From Sphingobium sp. HWE2-09 (GTDB lineage Bacteria; Pseudomonadota; Alphaproteobacteria; Sphingomonadales; Sphingomonadaceae), in NCBI RefSeq assembly GCF_035989265.1, contig NZ_JAYKZX010000001.1, forward strand, positions 1,092,750 to 1,156,749: a DNA stretch of 64,000 nucleotides. Reading direction: 5' to 3'. The notes beneath the pieces were generated by a model. That model was given only the letters and a program-made list of their open reading frames with translations, did not search any database and was not told the origin of the DNA. The position numbers were made by a program, and so were the translations under genes. Positions 1 to 8,779 of this stretch are shown piece after piece. Every line of letters begins with the position of its first letter. Position 1 is the first letter of the stretch.

Positions 1-1
1 C

Positions 2-1270
2 GATCCGCAGGCGATGGCGCAGGCGCTGATTGCTCTGCTCGATGACAAGGTGCTGAGCGATACCCATGCGACCCGTGCCTATGCCTATGGCCGCACCATG
101 ATCTGGAGCGAACTGGCCCGTAATGTCGAACGGCTGCTGAGCGAAGCGCGCGCCATCCAGCCCGCCCGGCTCATTCCCCGTCGAAGCTATGACATACTCG
201 CGCCGGACCTTAGCGCCGTGCTGCGCATGAGCGATGCGACTGGCATGTTCCAACATGGCATCCTGTCCGTGCCTGATCGCCGCCATGGCTATTGCATTGA
301 TGACAATGCACGCGCCCTCATCCTGATGAGCCAGATGCCAGCCTTGGATGACAAGCTGCGCGACCAGTGGATGACGACTTACGCCGCCTTCGTTCAATAT
401 GCCTGGAACCCGGATCGCAGCAGCTTCCGCAATTTCATGGCGTTCGACCGTAGCTGGTGCGAGGATGCCGGGTCGGAAGATAGTTGCGGGCGCGCCGTCT
501 GGTCGCTCGGCGTTACCGCACGCGACGCGCAATTCGAAAAACATCGGCGGTGGGCCATGGCCTTGTTCGACCATAGCATGGTCGCCCATCGCGCGCTTGG
601 CTCGCCACGGTCGAAGGCGTTCCTGATCCTGGGCGCCAGTGCCATACTGGATGCATCGCCCGGCCACGGCTTGGCGCGGGAGATGATCGGAACCCTGTCG
701 GCGGACCTGATGACGCTTCATGCCACCAAGTCCGAATGGACATGGTTCGAAGATGTGCTGGCCTATGACAATGCCCGCTTGCCGCAGGCTTTGCTGCTGG
801 CAGGCCAGCATCTAGGCGATAAGCGCATCATCGATCGCGGCGTGGCGACGCTCGACTGGCTGACCGACAAGCAAACCGCGCCGGAGGGGCATTTTCGCGC
901 CATCGGCACCGAAAGTTTCGGCCGCGCCTTCGGCCATCCACTGCCCTTTGATCAGCAGCCGCTCGAAGCGCAGGCCAGTGTCGAGGCTGCCGCTACTGCC
1001 TATGGCGTGACGAAGGATGCGCGCTGGCTTTCTGTCGCGGACAATGCCTATCGCTGGTTCCTGGGCCAGAACGACAATCATATGCCGCTCGCCACCGTTG
1101 CGGACGGCGGCTGTTATGATGGCCTGACCCCTCATGGCGTGAATGAAAATCAGGGGGCGGAATCGATATTGGCGCTGCAACTGGCATCCTGCGCGATGAA
1201 TGCCATGTCCAACCGGCAGTATATCATTCCCAAAGGCGATAATCGCGATATAGAGATGCTGTCGGCCTGA
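2..1270 (+). CDS. Glycosyltransferase C-terminal part (5'-truncated by the window)
   Basis: The reading frame is already open at base 2, so the gene starts upstream and only its C-terminal ~420 residues are seen. The visible part starts with what looks like the tail of a GT-B glycosyltransferase (helical stretch ending around ARNVERLLSEA). It continues into a long domain with GYCIDDNARAL and a series of helices containing W/H/D residues, which resembles the alpha-helical six-hairpin glycosidase-like region appended to some proteobacterial glycosyltransferases. The next gene, 26 bp downstream, is a GH130 enzyme, a pairing that fits mannoside assembly and turnover. No signal peptide can be judged. 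Glycosyltransferase identity is inference from the family arrangement, because the catalytic half lies outside the window. Confidence 0.6.
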   Translation, partial: DPQAMAQALIALLDDKVLSDTHATRAYAYGRTMIWSELARNVERLLSEARAIQPARLIPRRSYDILAPDLSAVLRMSDATGMFQHGILSVPDRRHGYCIDDNARALILMSQMPALDDKLRDQWMTTYAAFVQYAWNPDRSSFRNFMAFDRSWCEDAGSEDSCGRAVWSLGVTARDAQFEKHRRWAMALFDHSMVAHRALGSPRSKAFLILGASAILDASPGHGLAREMIGTLSADLMTLHATKSEWTWFEDVLAYDNARLPQALLLAGQHLGDKRIIDRGVATLDWLTDKQTAPEGHFRAIGTESFGRAFGHPLPFDQQPLEAQASVEAAATAYGVTKDARWLSVADNAYRWFLGQNDNHMPLATVADGGCYDGLTPHGVNENQGAESILALQLASCAMNAMSNRQYIIPKGDNRDIEMLSA

Positions 1271-1296
1271 TTGTCGCAACATGGGATAGTCTGTTT

Positions 1297-2580
1297 TTGT
1301 CTGAAATCGATGCACTGCCGATCCACCTGACGGCCAACCCTGCCAGAGTTGTCGTCCGGCCGTTCCACCTTGCCTGGCAGTCGAAAGGCGGCGCGCCCAG
1401 CCGCACCCGTCGCATCGTCGATGCTGTGCTGGCGATGGACGAGATATCGGTCGAGCGACAGCTCAAGGCCGTATTGCACGACTTCGAAACGCGCCATTGG
1501 CACACGCGCCGCGTCTTCATGACGCGCTATGACGAAATCGTGCACCTGCTCCAGCTGGATTGCACGGGTCTCAGCGAAGCCCGCCGCCAGCTGCTCGGCG
1601 CGTACTTCTGCCATGAATATAGCTATTGCGCGGCGGCGCTCATGAACCCCAGCGTCGTGCCGCATCCCGACCAGTCGGGCATGAGTCGGGATAGCTGCCG
1701 CATCCTGATCTCACTGCGCGCCGTCGGAGAGGGGCATATCAGTTCGATCGCCTTTCGGGAGGGGATCATCACCCATGGCGGCGAATTGCACTTGGCGCCC
1801 GAACCGCCCTTCGCCACCGCCGCCGACGCGCATCGGGACGAGGATCATCCCGTCGATGGCGCGGTCACCATCTTCCGCCATCCCGACAGCACCTTGTCGG
1901 GCACCGTCATCTTCCCGATTACGGAGGCGCAGGCCAATGGGCTGGAGGATTTGCGGCTCGTCAAATTCCATCATGAGGATGATGCGCCCGAATGGCTCGG
2001 CACCTACACCGCCTATAATGGCCGGGCGATCCAGTCCGAACTGATGCGCACGCGCGATTTCCGCACCTTCGATCTCGTCCCGATGGAAGGCAGCGCCGCG
2101 CGCAACAAGGGCATGGCCCTGTTCCCGCGCAAAGTCGGCGGTAAATATATGATGATCGGGCGGCAGGACGGGGAAAATCTCTTCCTGATCACATCCGACC
2201 GACTCACCCGTTGGGATGAAGGCGAACTGCTGCTGACCCCGCGCTATCCATGGGAACTGGTGCAGATCGGCAATTGCGGCGCACCTATCGAAATCGATGA
2301 AGGCTGGCTGCTCCTGACCCATGGCGTCGGCGCCATGCGGCAATATTCGATCGGCGCGGTGCTGCTGGACAAGGATGATCCCAGCAAAGTCATCGCCCGC
2401 TCGCGCGAACCCGTGCTGACCGCATCGGGCGACGAGCGAGAGGGCTATGTGCCCAACGTCGTCTATACCTGCGGCGCGATGCGGCACGGCAACAATATCT
2501 TCCTCCCCTATGGCATAGCCGACAGTTCCGTGGCTTTTTCCTTCGTGCCGATCAGCGACATGCTCGACCTGATGGATTGA
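1297..2580 (+). CDS. GH130 family beta-mannoside phosphorylase/hydrolase
   Basis: About 427 residues, starting from TTG at 1297; no better ATG lies nearby in frame, so the exact start is uncertain. The five-bladed beta-propeller pattern of GH130 is visible: repeated D/E-W and R-containing strands, the segment SRDSCRILISLRAVGEGHIS, the ARNKGMALFPRKVGGKY-type central region and a late GCGAPIEIDEGWLLLTHGVG-type stretch. GH130 enzymes act on beta-1,2- or beta-1,4-mannosides (with or without a GlcNAc end), by phosphorolysis or hydrolysis. The sequence alone does not tell which. There is no signal peptide, so the protein should be cytoplasmic and act on imported or internally made oligosaccharide. 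It follows the glycosyltransferase-like gene closely and probably shares its transcript. Confidence 0.8.
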   Translation: MSEIDALPIHLTANPARVVVRPFHLAWQSKGGAPSRTRRIVDAVLAMDEISVERQLKAVLHDFETRHWHTRRVFMTRYDEIVHLLQLDCTGLSEARRQLLGAYFCHEYSYCAAALMNPSVVPHPDQSGMSRDSCRILISLRAVGEGHISSIAFREGIITHGGELHLAPEPPFATAADAHRDEDHPVDGAVTIFRHPDSTLSGTVIFPITEAQANGLEDLRLVKFHHEDDAPEWLGTYTAYNGRAIQSELMRTRDFRTFDLVPMEGSAARNKGMALFPRKVGGKYMMIGRQDGENLFLITSDRLTRWDEGELLLTPRYPWELVQIGNCGAPIEIDEGWLLLTHGVGAMRQYSIGAVLLDKDDPSKVIARSREPVLTASGDEREGYVPNVVYTCGAMRHGNNIFLPYGIADSSVAFSFVPISDMLDLMD

Positions 2581-2715
2581 CGGTCCAAGCGATCGCGAGT
2601 TTTTGCTAGGCTAGGGTTCCGAACGCCCAAATTTTGCTGGCATAAATGATAGTAATTGTCGGAGTAATTGGATATCCGATGGCGCTTGATGACAAGCGGC
2701 ATGGAGAGAGCGCCG

Positions 2716-4323
2716 ATGAGGATGATCACAATCGCGACAGCGCTGGCGGCACTGGCGCTTCCTGCACCGCTGCTGGCGCAGTCGGCGCCGGTCAAGGTGA
2801 CGATAGCGGCCGATGGCACTGGTCCGAAAATCGACCGCAATATCTTCGGCCAGTTCGCCGAAAATCTTGGCTCCGGCATTTATGGCGGCGTTTGGGTCGG
2901 TGAAAATTCGTCCATCCCCAATGTGCGCGGTATCCGAACCGATGTCGTCACAGCCTTGAAGGCCTTGAAAGTACCTAGCGTCCGTTGGCCCGGGGGCTGT
3001 TTCGCCGACGAATATCATTGGCGCGACGGGGTCGGCCCGCGTGCCAAGCGGGCGGTGACCGTCAATGGCAGCTGGGGCAACGCGCTGGAGAAAAATGATT
3101 TCGGCACGGACGAGTTTTTCGACTTCATCAACCAGATCGGGTCCGAAGCCTATATCTCCGTCAATATGGGATCGGGCAGCGTCAAGGAGGCGGCCGACTG
3201 GTTCGCCTATATGACCGCCGATGCAGGCACCACGGCAGGGGCCGAACGCGCTGCCAATGGTCATCCCGAACCCTATCGCGTCAAATTTTTAGGGATCGGC
3301 AATGAAAGCTGGAGCTGCGGCGGCGCCTATAGCGCAACCGCTTATGTCGATGAGATGAAGCGCTATGCCCGGTTCGTGCGCAACCTCAATCTCAAGCAGC
3401 AGGGCACGGACAATCCCGCTGGCGGCTCGGTTGCGGGCGCCGATCCGATGCAGCGGATCGCGGTCGGTCCGGGGTCGATGGACACGGCCTACACCGAAGC
3501 TGTGATGAAGGCGTGGAAAGCGAAGGACTGGAGCTGGGGCATCGAAGGCCTGTCGATGCATCATTATGCGTGGGTGCAATGGCCCCCGTCCTTTTCGAGC
3601 ACGGACTTTGGCGAGCGCGAATATGCCGTGCTGATCAAGGATGCGCTGAAGATGGAGGACATGATCCGCGTTCATTCGGCGGTGATGGACCGCTATGACC
3701 CGGACAAGAAAGTCCCGCTGGTCATCGACGAATGGGGCGCCTGGCTCGCCAAGCTGCCCGGCAGCCCCGACGGTTCGCTGCATCAGCAAAACTCGATCCG
3801 CGATGCCATCATCGCCGCGATCAACCTCAACATGTTCACGCGCCATGCCGACCGGGTGCGCATGACGGCGATCGCTCAGATGGTGAACGTGCTCCAGGCC
3901 ATGATCCTGACGGACGGGCCGAAAATGGTGCTGACGCCCACCTATCATCTGTTCAAAATGTATGTGCCTTTCCAGAATGCGACGCGATTGCCGATCACTT
4001 TCGATGCCGGAATCTACAGCTTCGGCGATATAAGCGTACCGCGCGTCGACGCGATTGCAGCGCGCGGTACGGACGGCAAGCTATGGATCGCGCTTACCAA
4101 CGTCGATCCCAACACGCCTGCCACGATCGATGCCCAGATTGCTGGCATCCGCGCGCGTGCAGCATCGGGAACCGTGCTGACCGCCGACCGGGTCGACGCC
4201 ATCAACAGCTACGACAAGCCCGACACCGTTCGGCCACGGCCGATCGCCGCACAGGTGCGCGGCGATCGCATTCAGATAACCTTGCCGCCAAAGTCGGTCA
4301 CTGTGCTGGCCGTCACCCAATAG
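2716..4323 (+). CDS. Exported GH51 alpha-L-arabinofuranosidase
   Basis: Start chosen at ATG 2716, with GGAGAGAG 6 bp upstream; an upstream in-frame TTG and ATG 2701 are less likely. The resulting N-terminus MRMITIATALAALALPAPLLAQ is a classical Sec signal peptide cleaved near Ala-Gln, giving a 535-residue precursor destined for the periplasm or outside. The (beta/alpha)8 clan A catalytic residues are clear: the acid/base Glu197 in GNES and the nucleophile Glu339 in DEWGAW, with the HHYAWV motif between. The C-terminal beta-sandwich ends the protein. The family removes non-reducing alpha-L-arabinofuranosyl units from arabinans and arabinoxylans. Most GH51 enzymes are cytoplasmic, so the signal peptide is notable. 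It follows the GH130 gene by 135 bp and is followed by a terminator-like hairpin. Confidence 0.88.
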   Translation: MRMITIATALAALALPAPLLAQSAPVKVTIAADGTGPKIDRNIFGQFAENLGSGIYGGVWVGENSSIPNVRGIRTDVVTALKALKVPSVRWPGGCFADEYHWRDGVGPRAKRAVTVNGSWGNALEKNDFGTDEFFDFINQIGSEAYISVNMGSGSVKEAADWFAYMTADAGTTAGAERAANGHPEPYRVKFLGIGNESWSCGGAYSATAYVDEMKRYARFVRNLNLKQQGTDNPAGGSVAGADPMQRIAVGPGSMDTAYTEAVMKAWKAKDWSWGIEGLSMHHYAWVQWPPSFSSTDFGEREYAVLIKDALKMEDMIRVHSAVMDRYDPDKKVPLVIDEWGAWLAKLPGSPDGSLHQQNSIRDAIIAAINLNMFTRHADRVRMTAIAQMVNVLQAMILTDGPKMVLTPTYHLFKMYVPFQNATRLPITFDAGIYSFGDISVPRVDAIAARGTDGKLWIALTNVDPNTPATIDAQIAGIRARAASGTVLTADRVDAINSYDKPDTVRPRPIAAQVRGDRIQITLPPKSVTVLAVTQ

Positions 4324-4330
4324 CGCATGG

Positions 4331-4366
4331 GGGCGTGATCGACACGGCCCGGTCACGCCCAGTTTT
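4331..4366 (+). terminator. Rho-independent terminator after the GH51 gene
   Basis: An 8-bp perfect stem GGGCGTGA / TCACGCCC (4331-4338 and 4353-4360) encloses a 14-nt loop and is followed by AGTTTTC on the plus strand. It sits 7 bp after the arabinofuranosidase stop codon, in the gap between convergent genes. Just beyond it (4371-4387) is a small AT-rich inverted repeat, ATATAT-GTTTG-ATATAT. Confidence 0.6.
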
Positions 4367-4443
4367 CAGCATATATGTTTGATATATTGACTCCGGCGTA
4401 GGCACAGGCGCAGGCGGTATCGTTCGCCAACATGGTATTGCGC

Positions 4444-5367
4444 TTATGCGCCGGACATTATCCAGTGCCGCATCCCATCGACAGCGCGGAAATCCGCCGC
4501 GCTCCGCACCGGGACATCGGGCAACGCTTCCCGCGCCATATCGGCCAATGCCGACCCTGGCCCCAGTTCCAATATTTGCGTGACGCCCCGTTCGCCCAAC
4601 GCCACCAGCGTCGCGTCCCAGTCGATGGTGCGGGCGACCTGCGCTGCCAGGGCATCGACCTGTCTGGCCGGATCGCGCACGATCGTCTGGTCGGTGGCGC
4701 TCAACATGCGGAGCGACGGTCGGGCCGCAGGCAGCGCGTGAAAGGCGGCCTCGACCGTCGGTACCGCCGCCGCCAGATGCCTGGTGTGCGACGCGACATG
4801 CACTGGCAGGGCGCCCGCACTGGTCGCACCCTGCATCATCGCTTCCGCGCACAAGACGGCAAGCGCGTACCGACTGCCGCCGACGATGAACAGCAGGGCC
4901 GGGTTGATGATCGCTATATCGGCATCATGCGCGGTGCACAGCCGATCCATATCGGTACGCGATAATCCCCGCACATAGGCCAGCCCGTCCCCGGTTTTGC
5001 CCGCTCCATCCATTGCCCGCGCCCGTGCATCGATCAGGCTGAGCGTGTCTTGCACGGACCATATGCCCGCCACGCCCCAGCCGACGGCCTCGCCCACGCT
5101 ATAACCCGCGACCAGCGTGTCGGACGGCGCACCGTCCCGAAACAGTGCCGCATGAACCGCCAGCGCTTGCATCGCGCAGAGCAATTGGCTGGCGTGATTG
5201 GCGTAGATATCCGCATCCGGCGCATCGCGCAGGAACGTGCGGACGTCCTGGCCCAACAGACGCGATCCGGCGTCGAGGATCGGCACGACCGCCGTCTGCC
5301 CCTGCAACAGGTCGAGCATATCGCGGCTCTGCCTCCCCTGGCCCGAGCAGAGCAGGGCCAGCGTCAT
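4444..5367 (-). CDS. mdcH: Malonate decarboxylase epsilon subunit (malonyl-CoA:ACP transacylase)
   Basis: 307 residues from the ATG at 5367, chosen because it overlaps the mdcB stop in an ATGA junction and gives the family N-terminus MTLALLCSGQGRQS. The FabD-like fold shows the GQG oxyanion motif near residue 9 and the nucleophile Ser90 in GYSVGE (GHSxGE in FabD). MdcH charges the acyl carrier subunit of malonate decarboxylase with malonyl from malonyl-CoA, starting the catalytic cycle. It is the last gene of the leftward mdcACDEGBH operon. Confidence 0.92.
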   Translation of the reverse strand: MTLALLCSGQGRQSRDMLDLLQGQTAVVPILDAGSRLLGQDVRTFLRDAPDADIYANHASQLLCAMQALAVHAALFRDGAPSDTLVAGYSVGEAVGWGVAGIWSVQDTLSLIDARARAMDGAGKTGDGLAYVRGLSRTDMDRLCTAHDADIAIINPALLFIVGGSRYALAVLCAEAMMQGATSAGALPVHVASHTRHLAAAVPTVEAAFHALPAARPSLRMLSATDQTIVRDPARQVDALAAQVARTIDWDATLVALGERGVTQILELGPGSALADMAREALPDVPVRSAADFRAVDGMRHWIMSGA

Positions 5368-6211
5368 GTCTCCAGCCCATCCACGAACAAAGTCATCGCC
5401 AGAAGGTCGGCGCAACCGCCCGGGCTGAGGTTCCGTTCGACAAAGCGCCGATGGATCGTCACGGCCCGGTCCTGCCAGTCGGGACAGGCGATGCCCCCAT
5501 GCACCAGAAAATCGCGGGCCTGCGCCTGCGCGAAAGCCAAGCCTTCCGCTCCCCCCGGTAAAGGAGGTTGCTGTCTCCGACTTCCGCGATCAGCGCCATG
5601 CACAGGTGAACGCGGACGGCTTCTTCGTCGTCCGGCGCAATGGCGCGCGCTTGATGGAGGGCGGGCAGGCCTACCCTATATAGCGATGCCATACCCTCTG
5701 CCGCTTCCGGACGCGCGCCGCCTGCCTTGTAACGGCGGGCGACCTGGCTGCCGTGGCTGTGCAGTTCCACCGGGCCGGAGAGAATGGCGCTGCCCCAACG
5801 GGCGGCAATGATCGCGCCCAGCGCCATGCCGGTGCCCGTGTAGGCGCGCCATCCGGCGGCGGCGGCGAGCAGCCCCATGCCGAAGATCGCGCCCTTATGC
5901 GTATTCACGCCGTCCGTTTCGGCGCGCATGGCGGCTTCGGCCTCTATGCCCAGCACGCGCAAGCGCCCCATGTCGGCCCCGTCCGCACCCGCCTGCGCCA
6001 GCGCGACGAACCAGGGTTGCAGGACGTAGGCGCTGCGGCGGAGCATGTCGGCATCCATGTCGCGATGCGCGCCATTGTCCCGGTGGCTGACGAGGCCGGG
6101 CTTCGGCCAGGTTTCGACCTCCTGCACCAGCGATCGGGTGGCGAGTCGCCCGATAGCACTGGCGGTCGCTTCGCCATCGAAGGCGGGGGCGATCCGGGCG
6201 CGCAGGGTCAT
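5364..6211 (-). pseudogene. mdcB: Triphosphoribosyl-dephospho-CoA synthase, frameshifted
   Basis: MdcB (CitG family) joins dephospho-CoA and ATP to make the precursor of the malonate decarboxylase prosthetic group. From ATG 6211 (ATGA overlap with the mdcG stop) the frame encodes a normal protein with ETWPKPGLVSHRDNGAHRDMD, GVNTHKGAIFGMGLL and AEVGDSNLLYRG. It then derails. The expected C-terminus (GGAEGLAFAQAQARDFLVHGG to the end) continues in the next frame to the TGA at 5364, which overlaps the mdcH ATG. One extra base in the run of six C at 5551-5556 (plus strand) would restore a 282-residue protein. All active-site-type segments precede the shift. Either a homopolymer sequencing error or a recent real mutation explains it; the intact flanks favour the former. 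Confidence 0.88.
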
Positions 6212-6834
6212 GCGAACAACGCCTGCCGCTGAACGAGCGTCGCGCCTTCCATGGATTTGACCACCAGCGTTTGCGCGCCGCTATGCCATTCGCGCCATTG
6301 CACGGCGGACCCCGACGGCGCGGTCAATTCCGCGTCGATCGCCATAGGGGCCGTGTCGGCGATGATGGCGAGTTCGCGGGCGACATGATCGGCGGTGGGG
6401 GCATCCGCCACATTCAGGATCAGGTCGAGGTCGGACGTGTCCGACAGATAGGGCAAGCCGGTGAGGGAGGCCCAGGCTAGGCTGCCGAAACAGCGGGCCA
6501 AAGGATCGAGGATCAGCAGCGCGGCGATGGTGATCTGCCATGCGTCGGGCGCTGCGCTGGCCGCGTCCTGCAAGAGCGGCGGCGGGGCGGGGCGCAGGAT
6601 CGCCTGGCGTTCGCAGCGCAGGGCGACGCGCCGCTTGCCCATCGAGGGGGGCAGCGGCAGGCCCAGCGGGATCGCGTCGCCGGTGTCGGAACAATCGGGC
6701 CGCCGGATAATCGTCGGCCAGCCCTTGTCCGCCCAACCAAGCAGCACAGAATCGCTTTCGCCCGCGATGACGCCATGCCACGCGCCGGGCGTGACATAGG
6801 CGAGCATGTGCCGCGTGAACGCCCTATCAGTCAT
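6208..6834 (-). CDS. mdcG: Malonate decarboxylase holo-ACP synthase (phosphoribosyl-dephospho-CoA transferase)
   Basis: 208 residues from ATG 6834; longer upstream frames read into mdcE and are not used. The nucleotidyltransferase signature SDTSDLDLILNV is clear in the middle of the protein. MdcG transfers the triphosphoribosyl-dephospho-CoA made by MdcB onto the serine of MdcC. Its start overlaps the mdcE stop by 8 bp, and its stop forms an ATGA junction with mdcB, so translation is probably coupled throughout. Confidence 0.9.
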   Translation of the reverse strand: MTDRAFTRHMLAYVTPGAWHGVIAGESDSVLLGWADKGWPTIIRRPDCSDTGDAIPLGLPLPPSMGKRRVALRCERQAILRPAPPPLLQDAASAAPDAWQITIAALLILDPLARCFGSLAWASLTGLPYLSDTSDLDLILNVADAPTADHVARELAIIADTAPMAIDAELTAPSGSAVQWREWHSGAQTLVVKSMEGATLVQRQALFA

Positions 6835-7549
6835 GGGCCAGCGCCTGACAGCGCACCCTGTCGGCAATCTCCGCGGCCTTGGGCCGACCGCCGCGCGCCT
6901 GGCCCATAGCGGCCCGGCTTTCGTCGCTGGCAGGTTGCGCCAGCAGGGCAGCGAGTTGAGCGGCCAGAGGCTGGCTCTCATCCCAGACGGCTGCAATGCC
7001 GCCGGTCGCGACGATATTGTCGAGGCCCGGCGCGAAGACCGGGGTGGCGCGCGCTTTTTCCTCCAGCACGGACAGCGACAATTTCGTCACCCGCGCCATC
7101 GACGGCAGGTCCATGACCTCCGGGTGCGCGCCGGGGAGCGCGACCAGCGTTTCGCACGCCAACGCCGTCGCGATGAACGCGCCCGCCGCCGTGCCGCCAT
7201 AGAGCAGGCCGATTGTCCGATGTCCGGCCTGTTCGGCGGCGCGCAGCGACTTGGCGAGATGGGCCAGCGTTTCGCTGAGACCCAGCAGTTCGTCGCGCTT
7301 GCTCATCCGCTGGCTGCCCGAATCGAGCAGGAACAGGATCGGCGTCCGGTCCTTCTCTGCGGCGAGGGTCAGGATGCGTGCCGAGACGGTCAGCGCTTCG
7401 TCCACGCCCGGAAAGGTGCCGCCGGTGATACCGACGACATGGACCGGGCTATCCGCATCGATCCAGCCCCTGCCATGGGGCAGATGGTCGATGTCCGCGA
7501 CCGCATGGCCGTGCGGGAAGAGGGAGGCGAGGATATCAGCGGGCGTCAT
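6827..7549 (-). CDS. mdcE: Malonate decarboxylase gamma subunit
   Basis: 240 residues. This is a carboxyltransferase-type crotonase fold with the conserved central segments VVGITGGTFPGVDEA, PILFLLDSGSQRMSKRDELLGL and LLYGGTAAGAFIATALAC. With MdcD it forms the malonyl-ACP decarboxylase core that releases CO2 and leaves acetyl-ACP. Its start overlaps the end of mdcD by 14 bp, as expected for two subunits made in equal amounts. Confidence 0.92.
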   Translation of the reverse strand: MTPADILASLFPHGHAVADIDHLPHGRGWIDADSPVHVVGITGGTFPGVDEALTVSARILTLAAEKDRTPILFLLDSGSQRMSKRDELLGLSETLAHLAKSLRAAEQAGHRTIGLLYGGTAAGAFIATALACETLVALPGAHPEVMDLPSMARVTKLSLSVLEEKARATPVFAPGLDNIVATGGIAAVWDESQPLAAQLAALLAQPASDESRAAMGQARGGRPKAAEIADRVRCQALAHD

Positions 7550-8453
7550 CGGCAGTCTCCCGGTGCGCGTCGGCCACCGTCAAAAAGGCCTGTGTCGGCA
7601 ATTCGGGGATGGCTTGCGCGTCGGATACGCCCAGCGCGGTCCAGATGTCGCGACCGTCGGGGGCGTCGCCAAAGCGCTGCACGCGCGCCTCCAGGCGGCG
7701 TTGTTCGGCGGTCAGCACGGGCAGGTCGAGTTGCGTCGCCCTGGCCAGCGCGCCGATCGCGGCGGCGCGGAATTCGGCGGCGTCATCCTCGACAAAAGCG
7801 TCCACGCCGCCGATCAGATAGCGATGCTTGCCGCCCATGGTGCGCCAGACGAGCGCCCGGTCGCGGGAATCCAATTCTTCCACGCCACGATTGGTTTCGA
7901 TCACTTCGGGACCGGATACGCTGAGCCGTCCTTGCTCGGATATGATAAGTGCGGAGCAGCAGCCCGCGATCAGGCTGCCCCCGCCATAGCAGCCTGCCCG
8001 GCCGCCGATCAGGCCGACGACCTGCACGCCTGCCAGTCGCGCGTCCTGCACCGCGCGCATGATTTCGGCAATGGCGAGTTCGCCCGCATTGGCCTCCTGC
8101 AAGCGCACGCCGCCGGTGTCGAAAGCGATGACGACGTTGCGCTTCAGGGCGATGGCCGCTTGCAACAGGCCGGTCAGTTTCGCGCCATGCACTTCGCCGA
8201 ATGCGCCGCCCATGAAGCGGCCCTCCTGCGCGGCGACGAGGATCGGCACGCCGTCGAGGCTGGCCGCGCCGACGACGATGCCGTCGTCCAGCTGGCGCGG
8301 CAGGTCGAAGATCGGCAGGTGCGGACTCATTTCGCGCGCCTGCGGTCCCAGAAATTCGGTGAAGCTGCCGGAATCGACCAGCGCATCGATGCGGGCGCGG
8401 GCGCTGGCTTCGTACCAGCTCAGCCGCTGCTGCGCGGGGTGGGGTTCACTCAT
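7536..8453 (-). CDS. mdcD: Malonate decarboxylase beta subunit
   Basis: 305 residues, starting at ATG 8453 inside an ATGA junction with mdcC. It is related to the acetyl-CoA carboxylase carboxyltransferase beta subunit. Recognisable segments are SWYEASARARIDALVDSGSF, GVPILVAAQEGRFMGGAFGEVHGAKL, AFDTGGVRLQEANAGE and GRAGCYGGGSL. It pairs with MdcE in the decarboxylation step. No biotin-type partner is present in the operon, which fits the biotin-independent soluble enzyme. Confidence 0.93.
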   Translation of the reverse strand: MSEPHPAQQRLSWYEASARARIDALVDSGSFTEFLGPQAREMSPHLPIFDLPRQLDDGIVVGAASLDGVPILVAAQEGRFMGGAFGEVHGAKLTGLLQAAIALKRNVVIAFDTGGVRLQEANAGELAIAEIMRAVQDARLAGVQVVGLIGGRAGCYGGGSLIAGCCSALIISEQGRLSVSGPEVIETNRGVEELDSRDRALVWRTMGGKHRYLIGGVDAFVEDDAAEFRAAAIGALARATQLDLPVLTAEQRRLEARVQRFGDAPDGRDIWTALGVSDAQAIPELPTQAFLTVADAHRETADDAR

Positions 8454-8767
8454 GCCTGCGGTTCCTCGATCGTACGGACACCCTGGGCGAGGCGCAGCGA
8501 CACCGTGTCAGGCCGTGCGCCGCCATCGTTGATGGTGATGCGCAGGCCGCCTGTCGCGACACGTTCGACGAAATCGGCGGTGACGGCGGACCACAGCGCG
8601 TCGAAGCCATGGGCTGCGGTTGCGATGTCGATGACGCACCGGTCGGGCGTGTCGGTGCGTTCGAGCAATATTTCCAGATTGCCCGATGCGACGACGCCGA
8701 CGATCGCGCTGTCCTTCGTACCCGATGCCGCGCGCGGGGCGGGCAGTTCAAAGCGGAGATTTTCCAT
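8450..8767 (-). CDS. mdcC: Malonate decarboxylase acyl carrier protein (delta subunit)
   Basis: A 105-residue carrier. The segment VVASGNLEIL near residues 25-34 holds Ser28, the expected attachment site for the phosphoribosyl-dephospho-CoA arm made by MdcB and MdcG. Malonyl and acetyl groups ride on this arm while MdcA and MdcDE act. It starts 12 bp after mdcA ends and its stop overlaps the mdcD start (ATGA). Confidence 0.92.
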   Translation of the reverse strand: MENLRFELPAPRAASGTKDSAIVGVVASGNLEILLERTDTPDRCVIDIATAAHGFDALWSAVTADFVERVATGGLRITINDGGARPDTVSLRLAQGVRTIEEPQA

Positions 8768-8779
8768 CGCCGTGGTTCC

